Assembly (NCBI GenBank): GCA_036644995.1
Contig: JAVXOZ010000008.1
Location: 13,897 to 77,896 of the forward strand
DNA from: Cryptoclostridium sp036644995
GTDB taxonomy: Bacteria > Bacillota > Dehalobacteriia > UBA7702
Length of the DNA stretch: 64,000 nt
Reading direction: 5' to 3'
Below are positions 9,776 through 18,350 of the stretch, in pieces (position 1 is the stretch's first letter; each line of letters begins with the position of its first letter). Below the pieces are notes generated by a model. That model was not told the DNA's origin. It was given only the letters and a program-made list of their open reading frames with translations, and ran no database searches. A program made the position numbers and the translations under genes.

Positions 9776-11105
9776 TTATGAAGTTTTACTGTATATTGGT
9801 CAAGCGTTTTTTAATCTTTCCGTTTACACTTTTTTTGTTTTAAAGGCTTTTGAGCATAATCTTAAATATAACAAAAAAATTACCATGATTTTTGCCTGTA
9901 TTTATGTTATTTTTTCCGTTGCAATCATTGAATTATGTTGTGAAGATATAGCTCCTTTTAAAATATATGCGCCCTTTGCCATGATTTTGTGGGCTGTGGT
10001 ATCTATTTTATTTGCTCGTATTAATTTTAAAGCCAACGTTATGCAGCTAATATTTTTTGTTTTTGCAATTTTTGATATCTCTTTTAATGTGATGATGGTT
10101 TCCAGGGCTATTGTTGCTTCAGATATTTTATCAAGTTTTATCGCCGGTGATAATATTGCGTTTTTATTAACTTCAATAATTATATTAATTTTGATAATAC
10201 CTTTTTTGTGGTATCTTTGCGTTAATCTCTTTCAAAGGGCTATTAGTTTGGATATTAGTGCTGCTTATTGGAAACAGCTGTTTATCTTGCCATTATCCTA
10301 TTTTCTGTTCGCTTGGCTGGCTGTAAAAAGTGCTTTCCCCATTGAGGTAATTACACCTTTTAATTTACTGCTGATACTATTTTTTCTTAATGTAAGTTCA
10401 TTCCTTTCCTATGTGGCGGTATTGCAAATGTTAATAAAAACTCACGATAGTTTAAAAGCCACAGAAAAAGCCAATCTTTCTGAGCAAATGAATATGATGC
10501 AGAAAAAACAATATAATGATATGGCAAATAACATTGTTAAAACCAATAAATTACGCCATGATTTTCGCCATCACTTAATAGCCATAAGAGGTTATGCCCA
10601 AAGCGGGGATTTGGAAGGCTTAAACCGGTACTTGGATGAATACCAAAAAGATAGTTTTCCCAATGAAGATACTCCTGTTTGCAGTAATTATTTTGTGGAT
10701 ATAATTCTCCGCCACTATATTGGCCAAGCCAAAGCCATGGGTATACGGGTGAATGTAGCTACAAAAGATTTAGGTGATTTTGAGCTGGCGGATACCGACC
10801 TTTGTTTGGTATTTGGAAATTTATTTGAAAATGCCATAGAAAGCTGTGAGCGTCAAAAAAGTGGAGATAAGTTTATAGATATAAAAACAAAAAGCATAAG
10901 CAAAAGTATGTTGGCAATTACTGTAACCAATAGCTATGGTGACATAATTACCACAAGAGGAAAATTGTTTTTATCAAACAAACATGAAAATGAGGGTATT
11001 GGCATTGCCACAATACAATCAATAGCCGAAAAAAACGGTGGCAGTTGCCAGTTAAGCTTTGAAAATGGTGTTTTTAAAGCAAATGTATTATTGGTAGCAA
11101 AATAA
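9762..11105 (+). CDS. AgrC-like GHKL sensor histidine kinase
   Basis: A 447-residue protein with about six hydrophobic membrane segments in residues 1-220, then a coiled linker. The H-box follows (KLRHDFRHHL, about 263-272), then a GHKL ATPase with the N-box (GNLFENAIESC, about 352-362) and a late G-box (NEGIGIATI). This is the HPK10 class that partners LytTR regulators and often senses peptides. It is translationally coupled to the LytTR gene. The first ATG (9762) and one two codons later are both served by GGAGATAG. Membrane location is inferred from hydrophobicity. Confidence 0.9.
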   Translation: MQMFDYEVLLYIGQAFFNLSVYTFFVLKAFEHNLKYNKKITMIFACIYVIFSVAIIELCCEDIAPFKIYAPFAMILWAVVSILFARINFKANVMQLIFFVFAIFDISFNVMMVSRAIVASDILSSFIAGDNIAFLLTSIIILILIIPFLWYLCVNLFQRAISLDISAAYWKQLFILPLSYFLFAWLAVKSAFPIEVITPFNLLLILFFLNVSSFLSYVAVLQMLIKTHDSLKATEKANLSEQMNMMQKKQYNDMANNIVKTNKLRHDFRHHLIAIRGYAQSGDLEGLNRYLDEYQKDSFPNEDTPVCSNYFVDIILRHYIGQAKAMGIRVNVATKDLGDFELADTDLCLVFGNLFENAIESCERQKSGDKFIDIKTKSISKSMLAITVTNSYGDIITTRGKLFLSNKHENEGIGIATIQSIAEKNGGSCQLSFENGVFKANVLLVAK

Positions 11106-11243
11106 AAAGTCTATTATTGCTGAAACATATATTGTTTACCCAAAAGTTTTGATTTGCCATAAACGGTTTTGGATTACGGTATCCCACATATATATTTGAA
11201 TAAATGTTTTACAGGCATGTAAATTGCAAAATTTAATGCCTTT

Positions 11244-11403
11244 AGGCTGTTGATAAAGTCTGATATTCGGCAAAATCCCTTCCCAGCCACTGCTTATGTA
11301 CATCTAAGTACACTGCACAGCCGCTGCTCAGGGAGTTTTACCGAATCTAAGTCTTTCTTAACAGCCTAACATCTTGCCAAAAAACTATATTTTTGACAAT
11401 CTG
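11244..11403 (+). repeat. Dispersed palindromic element, copy 2 (long form)
   Basis: The core is 11244-11367, followed by the tail hairpin TTGCCAAAAAAC / ATTTTTGACAA ending at 11403. The inner right arm is the diverged type (GTACACTGCACAGCCG), so the central stem is short. It lies after the GHKL kinase and in front of the tRNA terminator, a convergent intergenic site. Flanking direct repeats are not clear. Confidence 0.88.
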
Positions 11404-11597
11404 AGGGTATATAAATTGTAATGCCCTGTTTTTTATATTATTTTTTTGTCAATGGTTGTGCTCCCTAAAAATAAAATATATTTCAGTGATACTTGAGATG
11501 TGGCAGTTGTATTTATGCAGCAACCATTTTTTTTTGGTTTGATGTGGGGATATATGGCTTTTTGTCAGATTATATTATAGGTTTCAATATAAAAAAA
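11404..11597. other. Intergenic DNA between element copy 2 and the 43-bp tandem repeats
   Basis: AT-rich, with long T runs and no convincing open frame or RNA signature. I see nothing assignable here. Confidence 0.4.
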
Positions 11598-11726
11598 CCT
11601 ATATGCCCATTTATATTATGGTTCTAAATATAGAAAAAGACCTATATGTCCCTTTATATCATGGTTCTAAATATAGAAAAAGACATGTATGCCCATTTAT
11701 ATCATGGTTTTAAATATAGAAAAAGA
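11598..11726 (+). repeat. Three tandem 43-bp repeats
   Basis: Units lie at 11598-11640, 11641-11683 and 11684-11726, each ending AAATATAGAAAAAGA and differing from one another at only a few positions. Part of a fourth, degenerate unit precedes them. The array runs into the terminator after the tRNA operon, and its AAAAAGACCT end matches the left arm of that terminator. There are no unique spacers, so it is not a CRISPR array. Confidence 0.85.
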
Positions 11727-11761
11727 CCTATTTCCCTTTAACGGAAAATAGGTCTTTTTTT
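11720..11761 (-). terminator. Terminator of the tRNA cluster (bidirectional)
   Basis: A long stem (AAAAAGACCTATTT..CC paired with GG..AAATAGGTCTTTTT) with T runs on both sides lies immediately downstream of tRNA-Gln on the minus strand. Confidence 0.85.
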
Positions 11762-11836
11762 TGGCTGGGGTGGCTGGATTCGAACCAACGAATAGCGGCT
11801 CCAAAAACCGCTGCCTTGCCACTTGGCGACACCCCA
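11762..11836 (-). tRNA. tRNA-Gln (anticodon TTG)
   Basis: Read on the minus strand, acceptor arms TGGGGTG and CACCCCA pair. The D arm, the anticodon loop TTTTGGA (anticodon TTG) and the T loop TTCGAAT are present, and CCA is encoded. It is the last of three tRNAs from the promoter at 12059-12087. Confidence 0.95.
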
Positions 11837-11871
11837 ACGATGGGTTTATATTAAATTTAGTTGAATACATA

Positions 11872-11948
11872 TGGGGTGAGTGATGGGATTTGAACCCACG
11901 AGTGCCGGAGCCACAATCCGGTGCGTTAACCGCTTCGCCACACCCACC
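11872..11948 (-). tRNA. tRNA-His (anticodon GTG)
   Basis: Acceptor arm GTGGGTG pairs with CACTCAC (one G-T). The anticodon loop is TTGTGGC and the T loop is TTCAAAT. The extra G at -1 facing C73, the identity signal of histidine tRNA, is encoded, as is CCA. Confidence 0.95.
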
Positions 11949-11958
11949 ATAAAAAAGT

Positions 11959-12035
11959 TGGCGCGCCTGCAGGGACTCGAACCCCGGGCACACGGATTAG
12001 AAGTCCGTTGCTCTATCCACCTGAGCTACAGGCGC
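11959..12035 (-). tRNA. tRNA-Arg (anticodon TCT)
   Basis: Acceptor arms GCGCCTG and CAGGCGC are fully complementary. The anticodon stem ACGGA/TCCGT encloses CTTCTAA, giving anticodon TCT. The T loop is TTCGAGT and CCA is encoded. Confidence 0.95.
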
Positions 12036-12058
12036 AAAACTTAAAACGTAACGAGTTT

Positions 12059-12087
12059 ATTATACTGAATTTTTCAATATTTTGCAA
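12059..12087 (-). promoter_or_regulatory. Promoter for tRNA-Arg-His-Gln
   Basis: On the minus strand TTGCAA (12082-12087) and TATAAT (12059-12064) are 17 bases apart. The tRNA-Arg 5' end lies 23 bases past the -10 box. Confidence 0.75.
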
Positions 12088-12146
12088 GGGGTTATTGTGA
12101 TTTTTTAATATTAAATTTGCAGGCATATTTCTCAATAAGAGAAATA

Positions 12147-12168
12147 AAATACCGAAAATTCGGTATTT
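12147..12168 (-). terminator. Hairpin after tRNA-Gly
   Basis: AAATACCGAA and its exact complement, separated by two bases, are followed on the minus strand by TTTTATTT. It separates tRNA-Gly from the independently promoted tRNA-Arg group. Confidence 0.6.
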
Positions 12169-12176
12169 AAAAAATC

Positions 12177-12250
<74 letters not shown>

Positions 12251-12262
12251 ATGACTTTATAT

Positions 12263-12291
12263 ATTATATATGTTTTTTGTCTTAAGGTCAA
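12263..12291 (-). promoter_or_regulatory. Promoter of tRNA-Gly
   Basis: TTGACC (12286-12291) and TATAAT (12263-12268) on the minus strand have a 17-base spacer. The tRNA begins 12 bases past the -10 box. Confidence 0.8.
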
Positions 12292-12297
12292 TACCTT

Positions 12298-12891
12298 TTA
12301 TGACATTGTTTTTAAATATTTTAACATTTTTTTAAAAGCCTTGGCTCTGTGGCTAATTTTATTCTTTTCTCCAAGTGATATTTCTGCCATGGTTCTATCT
12401 AAAAAAGGCACGTAGAACAGGGGATCATAGCCAAAACCTTGGTCGCCACGGTATTCTGTAAGTATCAAACCATCAGCAATGCCCTCTGTAAAAAAAGTTT
12501 CGCCATTGGGTAAAAAAAGTGCTAAAAAAGTGTGAAACTGACCTTGTCTGTGATTCCAGTCCACGGATTCTAAGGCTTTTAAGAGCTTTTCGTTGTTGGT
12601 TTGGTCTGTGGCGTCCTCGCCGCTGTATCTGGCGGAGTATATCCCCGGTGCGCCATCCAAGGCATCAACGGTGAGTCCACTGTCATCTGCTAAAGCTGGC
12701 AGTCCGCTGAATTTTGAAGCTGCCTCGGCTTTAATCAAGGCATTTTCCTGAAAAGTAGCTCCTGTTTCTTCGGGTTGTACAAATTTGGGAAAATCTTTCA
12801 TTGTGAGTATTTTAATGTTTAGTTCTGATGTAAGGTTTTTTAATTCTTCTGCTTTATTTTCATTGCTTGTGGCAAAAAATATTTCCTGCAT
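12298..12891 (-). CDS. rdgB: XTP/dITP diphosphatase (RdgB/HAM1 family)
   Basis: A 197-residue house-cleaning enzyme that hydrolyses deaminated purine nucleotides (dITP, XTP) to monophosphates and keeps them out of DNA and RNA. Family signatures are visible: ATSNENKAEEL at the N-terminus, ENALIKA near 50, and DDSGLTVDAL with GAPGIYSARYSG at about 67-90. Length is normal. Its ATG overlaps the stop of rph by one base, and the rph-rdgB pair is common in Firmicutes. A tRNA promoter begins right after its stop. Confidence 0.96.
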   Translation of the reverse strand: MQEIFFATSNENKAEELKNLTSELNIKILTMKDFPKFVQPEETGATFQENALIKAEAASKFSGLPALADDSGLTVDALDGAPGIYSARYSGEDATDQTNNEKLLKALESVDWNHRQGQFHTFLALFLPNGETFFTEGIADGLILTEYRGDQGFGYDPLFYVPFLDRTMAEISLGEKNKISHRAKAFKKMLKYLKTMS

Positions 12892-13604
12892 TATTTGACC
12901 TCCAAAAAATTTTTGTTGATGGCAAAGATATCATTGATACCTTTTTTCGCCATTGTTAATAATTCCGTAAGCTCATTGGGGCTAAAATCGCTATTTTCTC
13001 CGGTGCCCTGAATTTCTATGAAGTTGCCCTTGGCAGTCATTACCACATTCATGTCCACATCGGCTTTGCTATCTTCGGCATATTCCAAATCCAAGGAAAC
13101 TTCACCGCCCACAATGCCCACGCTTATGGCGGCAATTTCTTGTTTTAAAATATTTTTTGGCAAGCCCATATTTTCCAGTGCCAAGGATAAGCAAAGCCAT
13201 GCTGAGGATATAGCCGCTGTTCTGGTACCGCCATCTGCTTGGATAACATCACAGTCTATCTTAATGGTTTTTTCCCCCAAGCGGTTTAAATCTATGGCTT
13301 GACGCAAACTTCTGCCAATTAATCTTTGAATCTCCACGGTGCGACCTGTTTGTTTCCCTTTGGTGGCTTCACGCTGTACTCTTTGTTGGGTAGAGGCGGG
13401 GAGTAGGGAATATTCCGCAGTGAGCCAACCTCGGCCGCTGTTTGCCAAAAACGGAGGTACTTCATTTTCTATATTTATTGCGGTTAAAACTTTGGTATCT
13501 CCCTGGGACCAAAGTACCGAAGCTGAGGCAAATTTTTGAAAACCGGTTTCAATTTTAATGGGTCTTAAGCTATCCAAAGCTCTGTTATTTCTATATTTGT
13601 TCAT
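12891..13604 (-). CDS. rph: RNase PH
   Basis: A 237-residue phosphorolytic 3'-5' exoribonuclease that trims the 3' ends of tRNA precursors. The N-terminal LRPIKIETGF, the EYSLLPAST loop and the conserved RSLRQAID and DCDVIQADGGTRTAA segments are all present. It is the first gene of rph-rdgB and lies upstream of four tRNA genes on the same strand. The ATG at 13604 is 13 bases after GGAG, longer than usual, with no better in-frame start visible. Confidence 0.96.
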   Translation of the reverse strand: MNKYRNNRALDSLRPIKIETGFQKFASASVLWSQGDTKVLTAINIENEVPPFLANSGRGWLTAEYSLLPASTQQRVQREATKGKQTGRTVEIQRLIGRSLRQAIDLNRLGEKTIKIDCDVIQADGGTRTAAISSAWLCLSLALENMGLPKNILKQEIAAISVGIVGGEVSLDLEYAEDSKADVDMNVVMTAKGNFIEIQGTGENSDFSPNELTELLTMAKKGINDIFAINKNFLEVK

Positions 13605-13755
13605 TAAAGTTGTAATGCTCCTTTTATTAATAGTATATTATTATTATATCATAGGACGGTAGTAATATGTTAAAAAGCTTTTAAACTGTTGATAATTTGG
13701 TAAAACCGTTGATTTTTCCGTGAAAATGCCAATAAATAAATATATTTTGGCATTA

Positions 13756-13809
13756 TTGTTGTCAAAACCAAATATTTTTGTTGTCAAAACCAAATATTTT
13801 TGATAAAAT
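13756..13809 (+). promoter_or_regulatory. hpt promoter with a 22-bp tandem duplication
   Basis: A 22-bp unit starting TTGTTGTCAAAACC occurs twice in tandem at 13756 and 13778. The second copy supplies TTGTCA (13781-13786), 17 bases from TAAAAT (13804-13809). The duplication therefore creates a second -35-like box 22 bp upstream. Confidence 0.65.
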
Positions 13810-13840
13810 GAATACATTATATTTAGGAAGGTGGAAATTC

Positions 13841-14368
13841 ATGAGTACAGAAAAATTAAATGTTTTATACAGTGAAGAACAAATAGCCGCAAGGGTAGAA
13901 GCCTTAGGTAAAGAAATTACCGCAGATTATCAAGGCAAAGACCTTTTGGTTATTGGCATTTTAAAAGGTTCTTTTATGTTTTTCTCTGATTTGGTAAAAA
14001 AAATAGATTTGCCTTTGGAAATTGATTTTATGGGTGCCAAAAGCTATGGCGATAATACCCACCCCGGTGAAGTCCGCATTGTTAAAGATTTGGATAAGCC
14101 CATTGAAGGCAGGCACATTCTTATTGTTGAAGATATATTGGATACAGGCCAAACATTACACGCTCTTTATAAATTATTGGAAGTGCGTGGTGCTGCATCT
14201 TTAAGAACCTGTACCTTTTTGGACAAACCTGCACGTCGCAATACGGATTTTTATGCTGATTATAAAGGCTATGAAATTTCCGATTATTTTGCCGTTGGCT
14301 ATGGTTTGGATTACGCTGAAAAATATCGTAATTTACCCTATATCGCAGAATTGATTTTTGAAAAATAA
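13841..14368 (+). CDS. hpt: Hypoxanthine phosphoribosyltransferase
   Basis: A 175-residue purine-salvage enzyme that converts hypoxanthine or guanine plus PRPP to IMP or GMP. The PRPP loop VEDILDTGQTL (about 99-109) and the base-binding tail (YRNLPYIAEL) are clear. I start it at 13841, where ATG follows AGGAAGGTGG. A longer frame from 13778 begins inside the promoter and is unlikely to be used. It is a single gene ended by its own terminator. Confidence 0.95.
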   Translation: MSTEKLNVLYSEEQIAARVEALGKEITADYQGKDLLVIGILKGSFMFFSDLVKKIDLPLEIDFMGAKSYGDNTHPGEVRIVKDLDKPIEGRHILIVEDILDTGQTLHALYKLLEVRGAASLRTCTFLDKPARRNTDFYADYKGYEISDYFAVGYGLDYAEKYRNLPYIAELIFEK

Positions 14369-14384
14369 AAGTTTAAATTACATT

Positions 14385-14420
14385 AAAAATGACTCCCTTA
14401 ATTGCGGAGTCATTTTTTTT
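14385..14420 (+). terminator. Terminator of hpt
   Basis: AAAATGACTCC and GGAGTCATTTT form a stem followed by eight T. It can also serve the converging araC-type gene. Confidence 0.85.
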
Positions 14421-14423
14421 ATG

Positions 14424-15653
14424 TTATGAAATAATTTGGTCACGGTATTTACCCGGGCTTATGCCTGTTACCGCCCTGAAAACCTTGGTAAAATAACTCT
14501 GTTCCTCAAAACCTACCAAGCCGGGAATATCCGAAAGCGAAGTGGATGTATCTGCCAAAAGGTGTTTGCTTTCTTCTATTCTTACTTTGGTTAAATATTG
14601 AGTAAAAGTCATGTTTAATTCTTTTTTAAACATTTTGCTGAAATATGGAGGGCTAAAGTGTACGTAATCGGATATTTCCTGTAAAGTCATATGATCTCTA
14701 AAGTTTAAATGTATGTAATGCAGTGCAGAATATACCATATTCGCATTTTTCATACTGGGTAAATAATAGGCAGATTCCAATAAGGAGCGTATTTTCTTTT
14801 TTGCCCAAGGAGCCAATTTTTCGCTGTTATCAATATATTCAAGTTCGCTTAAAGCGTTAATGCAATGGTCTGTAATGGGATTTGGAGCGTTTTTATCGTC
14901 ACATTTATTGTGCAACATGAAGATAAGGGCAGTAATATTATTTTTGTGCTCTTTAATGGATTCTGTATTTTGAGATATTTCTGCAACTATATTTTTTAAA
15001 GCTTCATCAATATCCATGGGTTGACCTGAATTTATTGCCGCTGAAAGTTTTTGCCAGTTTTCACCCATAAGATTTTGCTGAACACTTTCTTGGGTTTCTT
15101 GGTTTAATAAATTTTCAATTTCGTTGATGCGCATGGGGTTGGCTTTATCCTCAGATAGATTTAACGCCATCATATCTAAAATATGTTTCAAGCTTTCCAA
15201 ACGGTTTTCATCAATGACAATGGAGGATAAAAGGCTGTTTTTCAATTCGGGATATTTGGCTAAAAGCTTTTCGTGCAAAGTTGAAAGATTTTTTCTTTTA
15301 ATAATATTTTCCCGTGTATTATCAAAAAAAACGTGACCCGCAATGAAAATTCCTTGTATTTGCCCGTGTACAACAATGGGTGATGCCCAGTGCATTAAGC
15401 CCATGGGGCAAAAATAGGATATACAAGTGCCCTTATTTTTGGCAGTTGCTGCACCATTTTTGTGTAAATTTAAGCAGTAGTTGGCAATTTCACTATCTTT
15501 TTGGTAGCAAAATTCTTTATGTATTGCTCCGGGGCAAGGGTTATAAATTGTATCACCTTTTACTAAAAGACATTCCACCCCGGTGGCGTTGGTGTAATCC
15601 TTTGCCAGTGTTTGGGCTTGTTGGATATCATAAGTTTCGTTATTCGTTAGCAT
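14424..15653 (-). CDS. PocR-domain AraC-family transcriptional regulator
   Basis: A 409-residue regulator. The N-terminal ~165 residues form a PocR-type ligand pocket rich in Cys and His (NPCPGAIHKEFC, GTCISYFCPMGL), a class often linked to sensing small metabolites. The C-terminal ~100 residues are a double helix-turn-helix of the AraC type (HMTLQEISDYVHFSPPYFSK, then a second HTH ending ISPGKYR). It starts 23 bp after ilvE with GAGGTGAACC before its ATG, so the two are cotranscribed. Control of ilvE or of an unlinked pathway is possible; the ligand is unknown. Confidence 0.88.
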   Translation of the reverse strand: MLTNNETYDIQQAQTLAKDYTNATGVECLLVKGDTIYNPCPGAIHKEFCYQKDSEIANYCLNLHKNGAATAKNKGTCISYFCPMGLMHWASPIVVHGQIQGIFIAGHVFFDNTRENIIKRKNLSTLHEKLLAKYPELKNSLLSSIVIDENRLESLKHILDMMALNLSEDKANPMRINEIENLLNQETQESVQQNLMGENWQKLSAAINSGQPMDIDEALKNIVAEISQNTESIKEHKNNITALIFMLHNKCDDKNAPNPITDHCINALSELEYIDNSEKLAPWAKKKIRSLLESAYYLPSMKNANMVYSALHYIHLNFRDHMTLQEISDYVHFSPPYFSKMFKKELNMTFTQYLTKVRIEESKHLLADTSTSLSDIPGLVGFEEQSYFTKVFRAVTGISPGKYRDQIIS

Positions 15654-15676
15654 GGTTCACCTCGTTTCAATGGGAA

Positions 15677-16735
15677 TTAAATGTTTACAACCCAGTTGTG
15701 GGTATCTTCTACTGTTCCCCATTGGATTCCTGTTAATGTGTCATAAAGTTTTTGTGTTAATGTTCCCATTTCACCATTGTTAATGGTGATTATCTCGCCG
15801 TCTTTATTCAATTCGGAAACAGGGCTTACCACTGCAGCTGTACCGGAACCAAAAACTTCTTCCAGTTCATTTTTGCTGTAACGTTCAAATACTTCATTTA
15901 TGGATAGTTGCCGTTCATTAACGGTTATACCCATATCTCGGGCTAAATTAATGATTGAGTTTCTGGTAATGCCCCCTAATATAGAGCCGTTTAAGGCGGG
16001 GGTTACCAATTCATCCTTAAATTTAAAGAAAATATTCATGGAACCCACTTCTTCCACAAATTCTTTGTGGATACCATCTAACCATAAAACTTGGGCATAA
16101 CCTTTTTTATTGGCAATTTCACCTGCTAAAATACTGGCAGCATAATTACCTGCTGTTTTGGTGAATCCCATTCCGCCTTTTACCGCACGTACATATTCAT
16201 CTTCAACAAATATTTTTACAGGTTTTAAGCCCTCTTTATAATAGGGACCCACAGGTGATAAAATTATGGCGAAAATATAGTTGGTAGAAGCTTTAACCCC
16301 AAGGTGTGGGTCGGTAGCAAAAATAAATGGGCGTATATATAGAGAGGTATTGGGTGCAGATGGCACCCAATCTGCTTCTAATTTTATTAATTCTTCCAGT
16401 GCAGTTAAGGCTTTTGCTTCATCAATTTGGGGAATGCAGAGTCTTTCAGCGGAAAGATTTAAACGCTTAAAGTTTTCTGTGGGACGAAACAAATTTATGG
16501 AGCCATTAGGGGTGCGATAAGCTTTCATCCCTTCAAAAATTGATTGCCCATAATGTATAACCATGCAGGAAGGATCTAAACTAAAGGGACCATATGGTAC
16601 AATTTTCCAATCATGCCAACCCTTTTCATCATGGTGGCAAATGAGCATATGGTCAGTAAATGTTGTGCCAAAAGATAAAGTATCTGTTTGGGGTTTTTCT
16701 TTTAATTTGGGGCTTTTTTCAATCTCGATTTCCAT
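15677..16735 (-). CDS. ilvE: Branched-chain amino acid aminotransferase
   Basis: A 352-residue class IV PLP aminotransferase that interconverts Leu, Ile and Val with their 2-oxo acids. The Lys that binds PLP is in GFTKTAGNYAAS (about 191); GQSIFEGMKAYR (about 64-75) and EEVFGSGTAA are typical of the long (~350 aa) BCAT group. The ATG follows AGGAGGATAAAA. Divergent from spoIVB and upstream of the PocR/AraC gene. I see no T-box leader. Confidence 0.95.
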   Translation of the reverse strand: MEIEIEKSPKLKEKPQTDTLSFGTTFTDHMLICHHDEKGWHDWKIVPYGPFSLDPSCMVIHYGQSIFEGMKAYRTPNGSINLFRPTENFKRLNLSAERLCIPQIDEAKALTALEELIKLEADWVPSAPNTSLYIRPFIFATDPHLGVKASTNYIFAIILSPVGPYYKEGLKPVKIFVEDEYVRAVKGGMGFTKTAGNYAASILAGEIANKKGYAQVLWLDGIHKEFVEEVGSMNIFFKFKDELVTPALNGSILGGITRNSIINLARDMGITVNERQLSINEVFERYSKNELEEVFGSGTAAVVSPVSELNKDGEIITINNGEMGTLTQKLYDTLTGIQWGTVEDTHNWVVNI

Positions 16736-16783
16736 TTTTATCCTCCTGTATATTCATTGTTTAATAAATTGTGATTAATTATA

Positions 16784-16812
16784 TATATATAGTATTTTAG
16801 CTCAAAATTCAA
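16784..16812 (-). promoter_or_regulatory. Candidate promoter of ilvE
   Basis: TTGAAT (16807-16812) and TATATA (16784-16789) on the minus strand have a 17-base spacer. The -10 lies in a TA run, so its exact register is uncertain. Confidence 0.45.
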
Positions 16813-16988
16813 TAAAATACAATACTTTAGTAATTGAATGGCAATTATTTAACTTTATTTTGTAAATTTTTAATGTTTTATTAAATAGTTTATGTAAAGT
16901 TGTGGGAAATTACCAATTTCCAACTTGGATATTTTTCATAGATTGGAGAAAATTAATAGTATTGATTTTTAGTTTATGGAGGATTATC

Positions 16989-18200
16989 TTGAAAAATTTT
17001 AACAGACAACCTTGGTTGTATTTTACAATGATTGCGTGTTTTGCGGTGTTGATTTTTGGCTTTTCCTGGCTAACCGCCAATGTAATGGATGGTTTTTTTC
17101 AGCAAAGCTCAGCAAAAACCAAAGAATTTTTATCTTTGGAACAGTACCAAAATATTTTAATTAAAGATATTGAGGGAGAAGAAAAGATAAATGAAACAGA
17201 ATTAACCAAAACATCAGAAACATCAAAAACAACGGAAAAAGCATCTTTAGATGTATCTTCAAAGTCCAAATTGATGGTGGGAGGCACTTCTTTGGGGATA
17301 ATAATGAAAACCGATGGTGTTTTGGTAGTTGGCTATTCATCTATTAATAATGAAAACGGTGATGTTTGCTACCCTGCCAAAGAAGGCGGCATTGCTCTGG
17401 GGGATAGTATTATTAAAATAGAAGGTGAGGTGGTTAACAGCGATGATGCTATGTTGGAACTTATTAATAAATATGGAGCAAAAGGTGAAATTAAGTTTGA
17501 GATAAGGCATGGAAGTGCCATTACAGAAAAAACTGTAATGTCTTATTTTTGTGCAGAAACAGAGCGATACCGTGTGGGGCTTTATGTGCGGGATAATATG
17601 GGCGGCGTGGGCACTTTAACTTTTTATGACCCAAAATCTCAAAGATTCGGTGCTCTTGGCCATCCTATTGAAGGTGTAATTTCAGAAAGCAGCGAAACCA
17701 TTATAGGCAGAGCCTTGCCTTCTGCGGTACGGGGTATTAAAAAAGCCACCAAAGGTGAAACCGGAGAGAAAATAGGTTATTTTGAAAGCGGTGAATTTGA
17801 TGGCGTTGTGGATACCGTGGGATTATATGGAATTTATGGTATAATGGAAGGCAAAGTAAAAAACCCTTTAAACACCTATGTTTATCCGGGTAAAAGTGAC
17901 GAAGTGAAGGTGGGACCGGCAAAAATAGTTACGGTGATAGAGGGTAGTAATCCTGAATTTTTTGATATAAACATTCTGCACGTAGATAAAAATGATACAT
18001 CGGGGAAGGGTTTATCCATTGAAATTACCGATAAAAATTTACTGGAAAAAACCGGCGGAATTATTCAAGGTATGAGCGGTAGTCCTGTTTTGCAGAATAA
18101 TAAATTGGTTGGAGCGGTTACCTATGTAATGGTTAATCAGCCCCAAAAAGGTTATGGTTGTCTTATTGAATATATGCTGAAAGAGGGAAGGTGTGAATAA
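16989..18200 (+). CDS. spoIVB: SpoIVB serine protease
   Basis: The forespore-secreted PDZ protease that cleaves SpoIVFA and so triggers pro-sigma-K processing in the mother cell. I place the start at TTG 16989 because GGAGG precedes it by six bases, giving 403 residues; a frame from an upstream ATG lacks a ribosome site. Visible are an N-terminal membrane anchor (about 12-35), a PDZ domain (about 100-180), the catalytic His in GHPI (about 225) and the Ser in GMSGSPV (about 363-365). Directly upstream of spo0A, the conserved order in spore formers. Confidence 0.95.
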   Translation: MKNFNRQPWLYFTMIACFAVLIFGFSWLTANVMDGFFQQSSAKTKEFLSLEQYQNILIKDIEGEEKINETELTKTSETSKTTEKASLDVSSKSKLMVGGTSLGIIMKTDGVLVVGYSSINNENGDVCYPAKEGGIALGDSIIKIEGEVVNSDDAMLELINKYGAKGEIKFEIRHGSAITEKTVMSYFCAETERYRVGLYVRDNMGGVGTLTFYDPKSQRFGALGHPIEGVISESSETIIGRALPSAVRGIKKATKGETGEKIGYFESGEFDGVVDTVGLYGIYGIMEGKVKNPLNTYVYPGKSDEVKVGPAKIVTVIEGSNPEFFDINILHVDKNDTSGKGLSIEITDKNLLEKTGGIIQGMSGSPVLQNNKLVGAVTYVMVNQPQKGYGCLIEYMLKEGRCE

Positions 18201-18216
18201 TATTTCTTGCGAGAAA

Positions 18217-18308
18217 TGTCGAAATTTGTAACATAGCAGTATAATACGTCGAAATAATATTTAAATATTATTATTTTCTTTAAAGGAATATGAGAAAAAA
18301 TGTAGAAT
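18217..18308 (+). promoter_or_regulatory. spo0A control region: 0A boxes and sigma-H-like promoter
   Basis: A perfect 0A box TGTCGAA at 18217-18223 and a one-mismatch copy CGTCGAA at 18247-18253 lie 30 bp apart in the same orientation. AGGAATA (18284-18290) and GAAT (18305-18308) resemble sigma-H -35 and -10 elements. The layout fits known Spo0A autoregulation, but promoter use is inference. Confidence 0.6.
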
Positions 18309-18350
18309 TAATTCTTAAGCGAAACAAAAAAGAATATTGGAGAGAGGAAA

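Noticed and set aside
11598..11726. CRISPR array
   Set aside because: The 43-bp units are directly adjacent without unique spacers, and they show no dyad typical of type I-C repeats.
16902..16988. Upstream ATG extension of spoIVB
   Set aside because: No ribosome site there, whereas TTG 16989 has GGAGG at six bases and gives a normal SpoIVB N-terminus.
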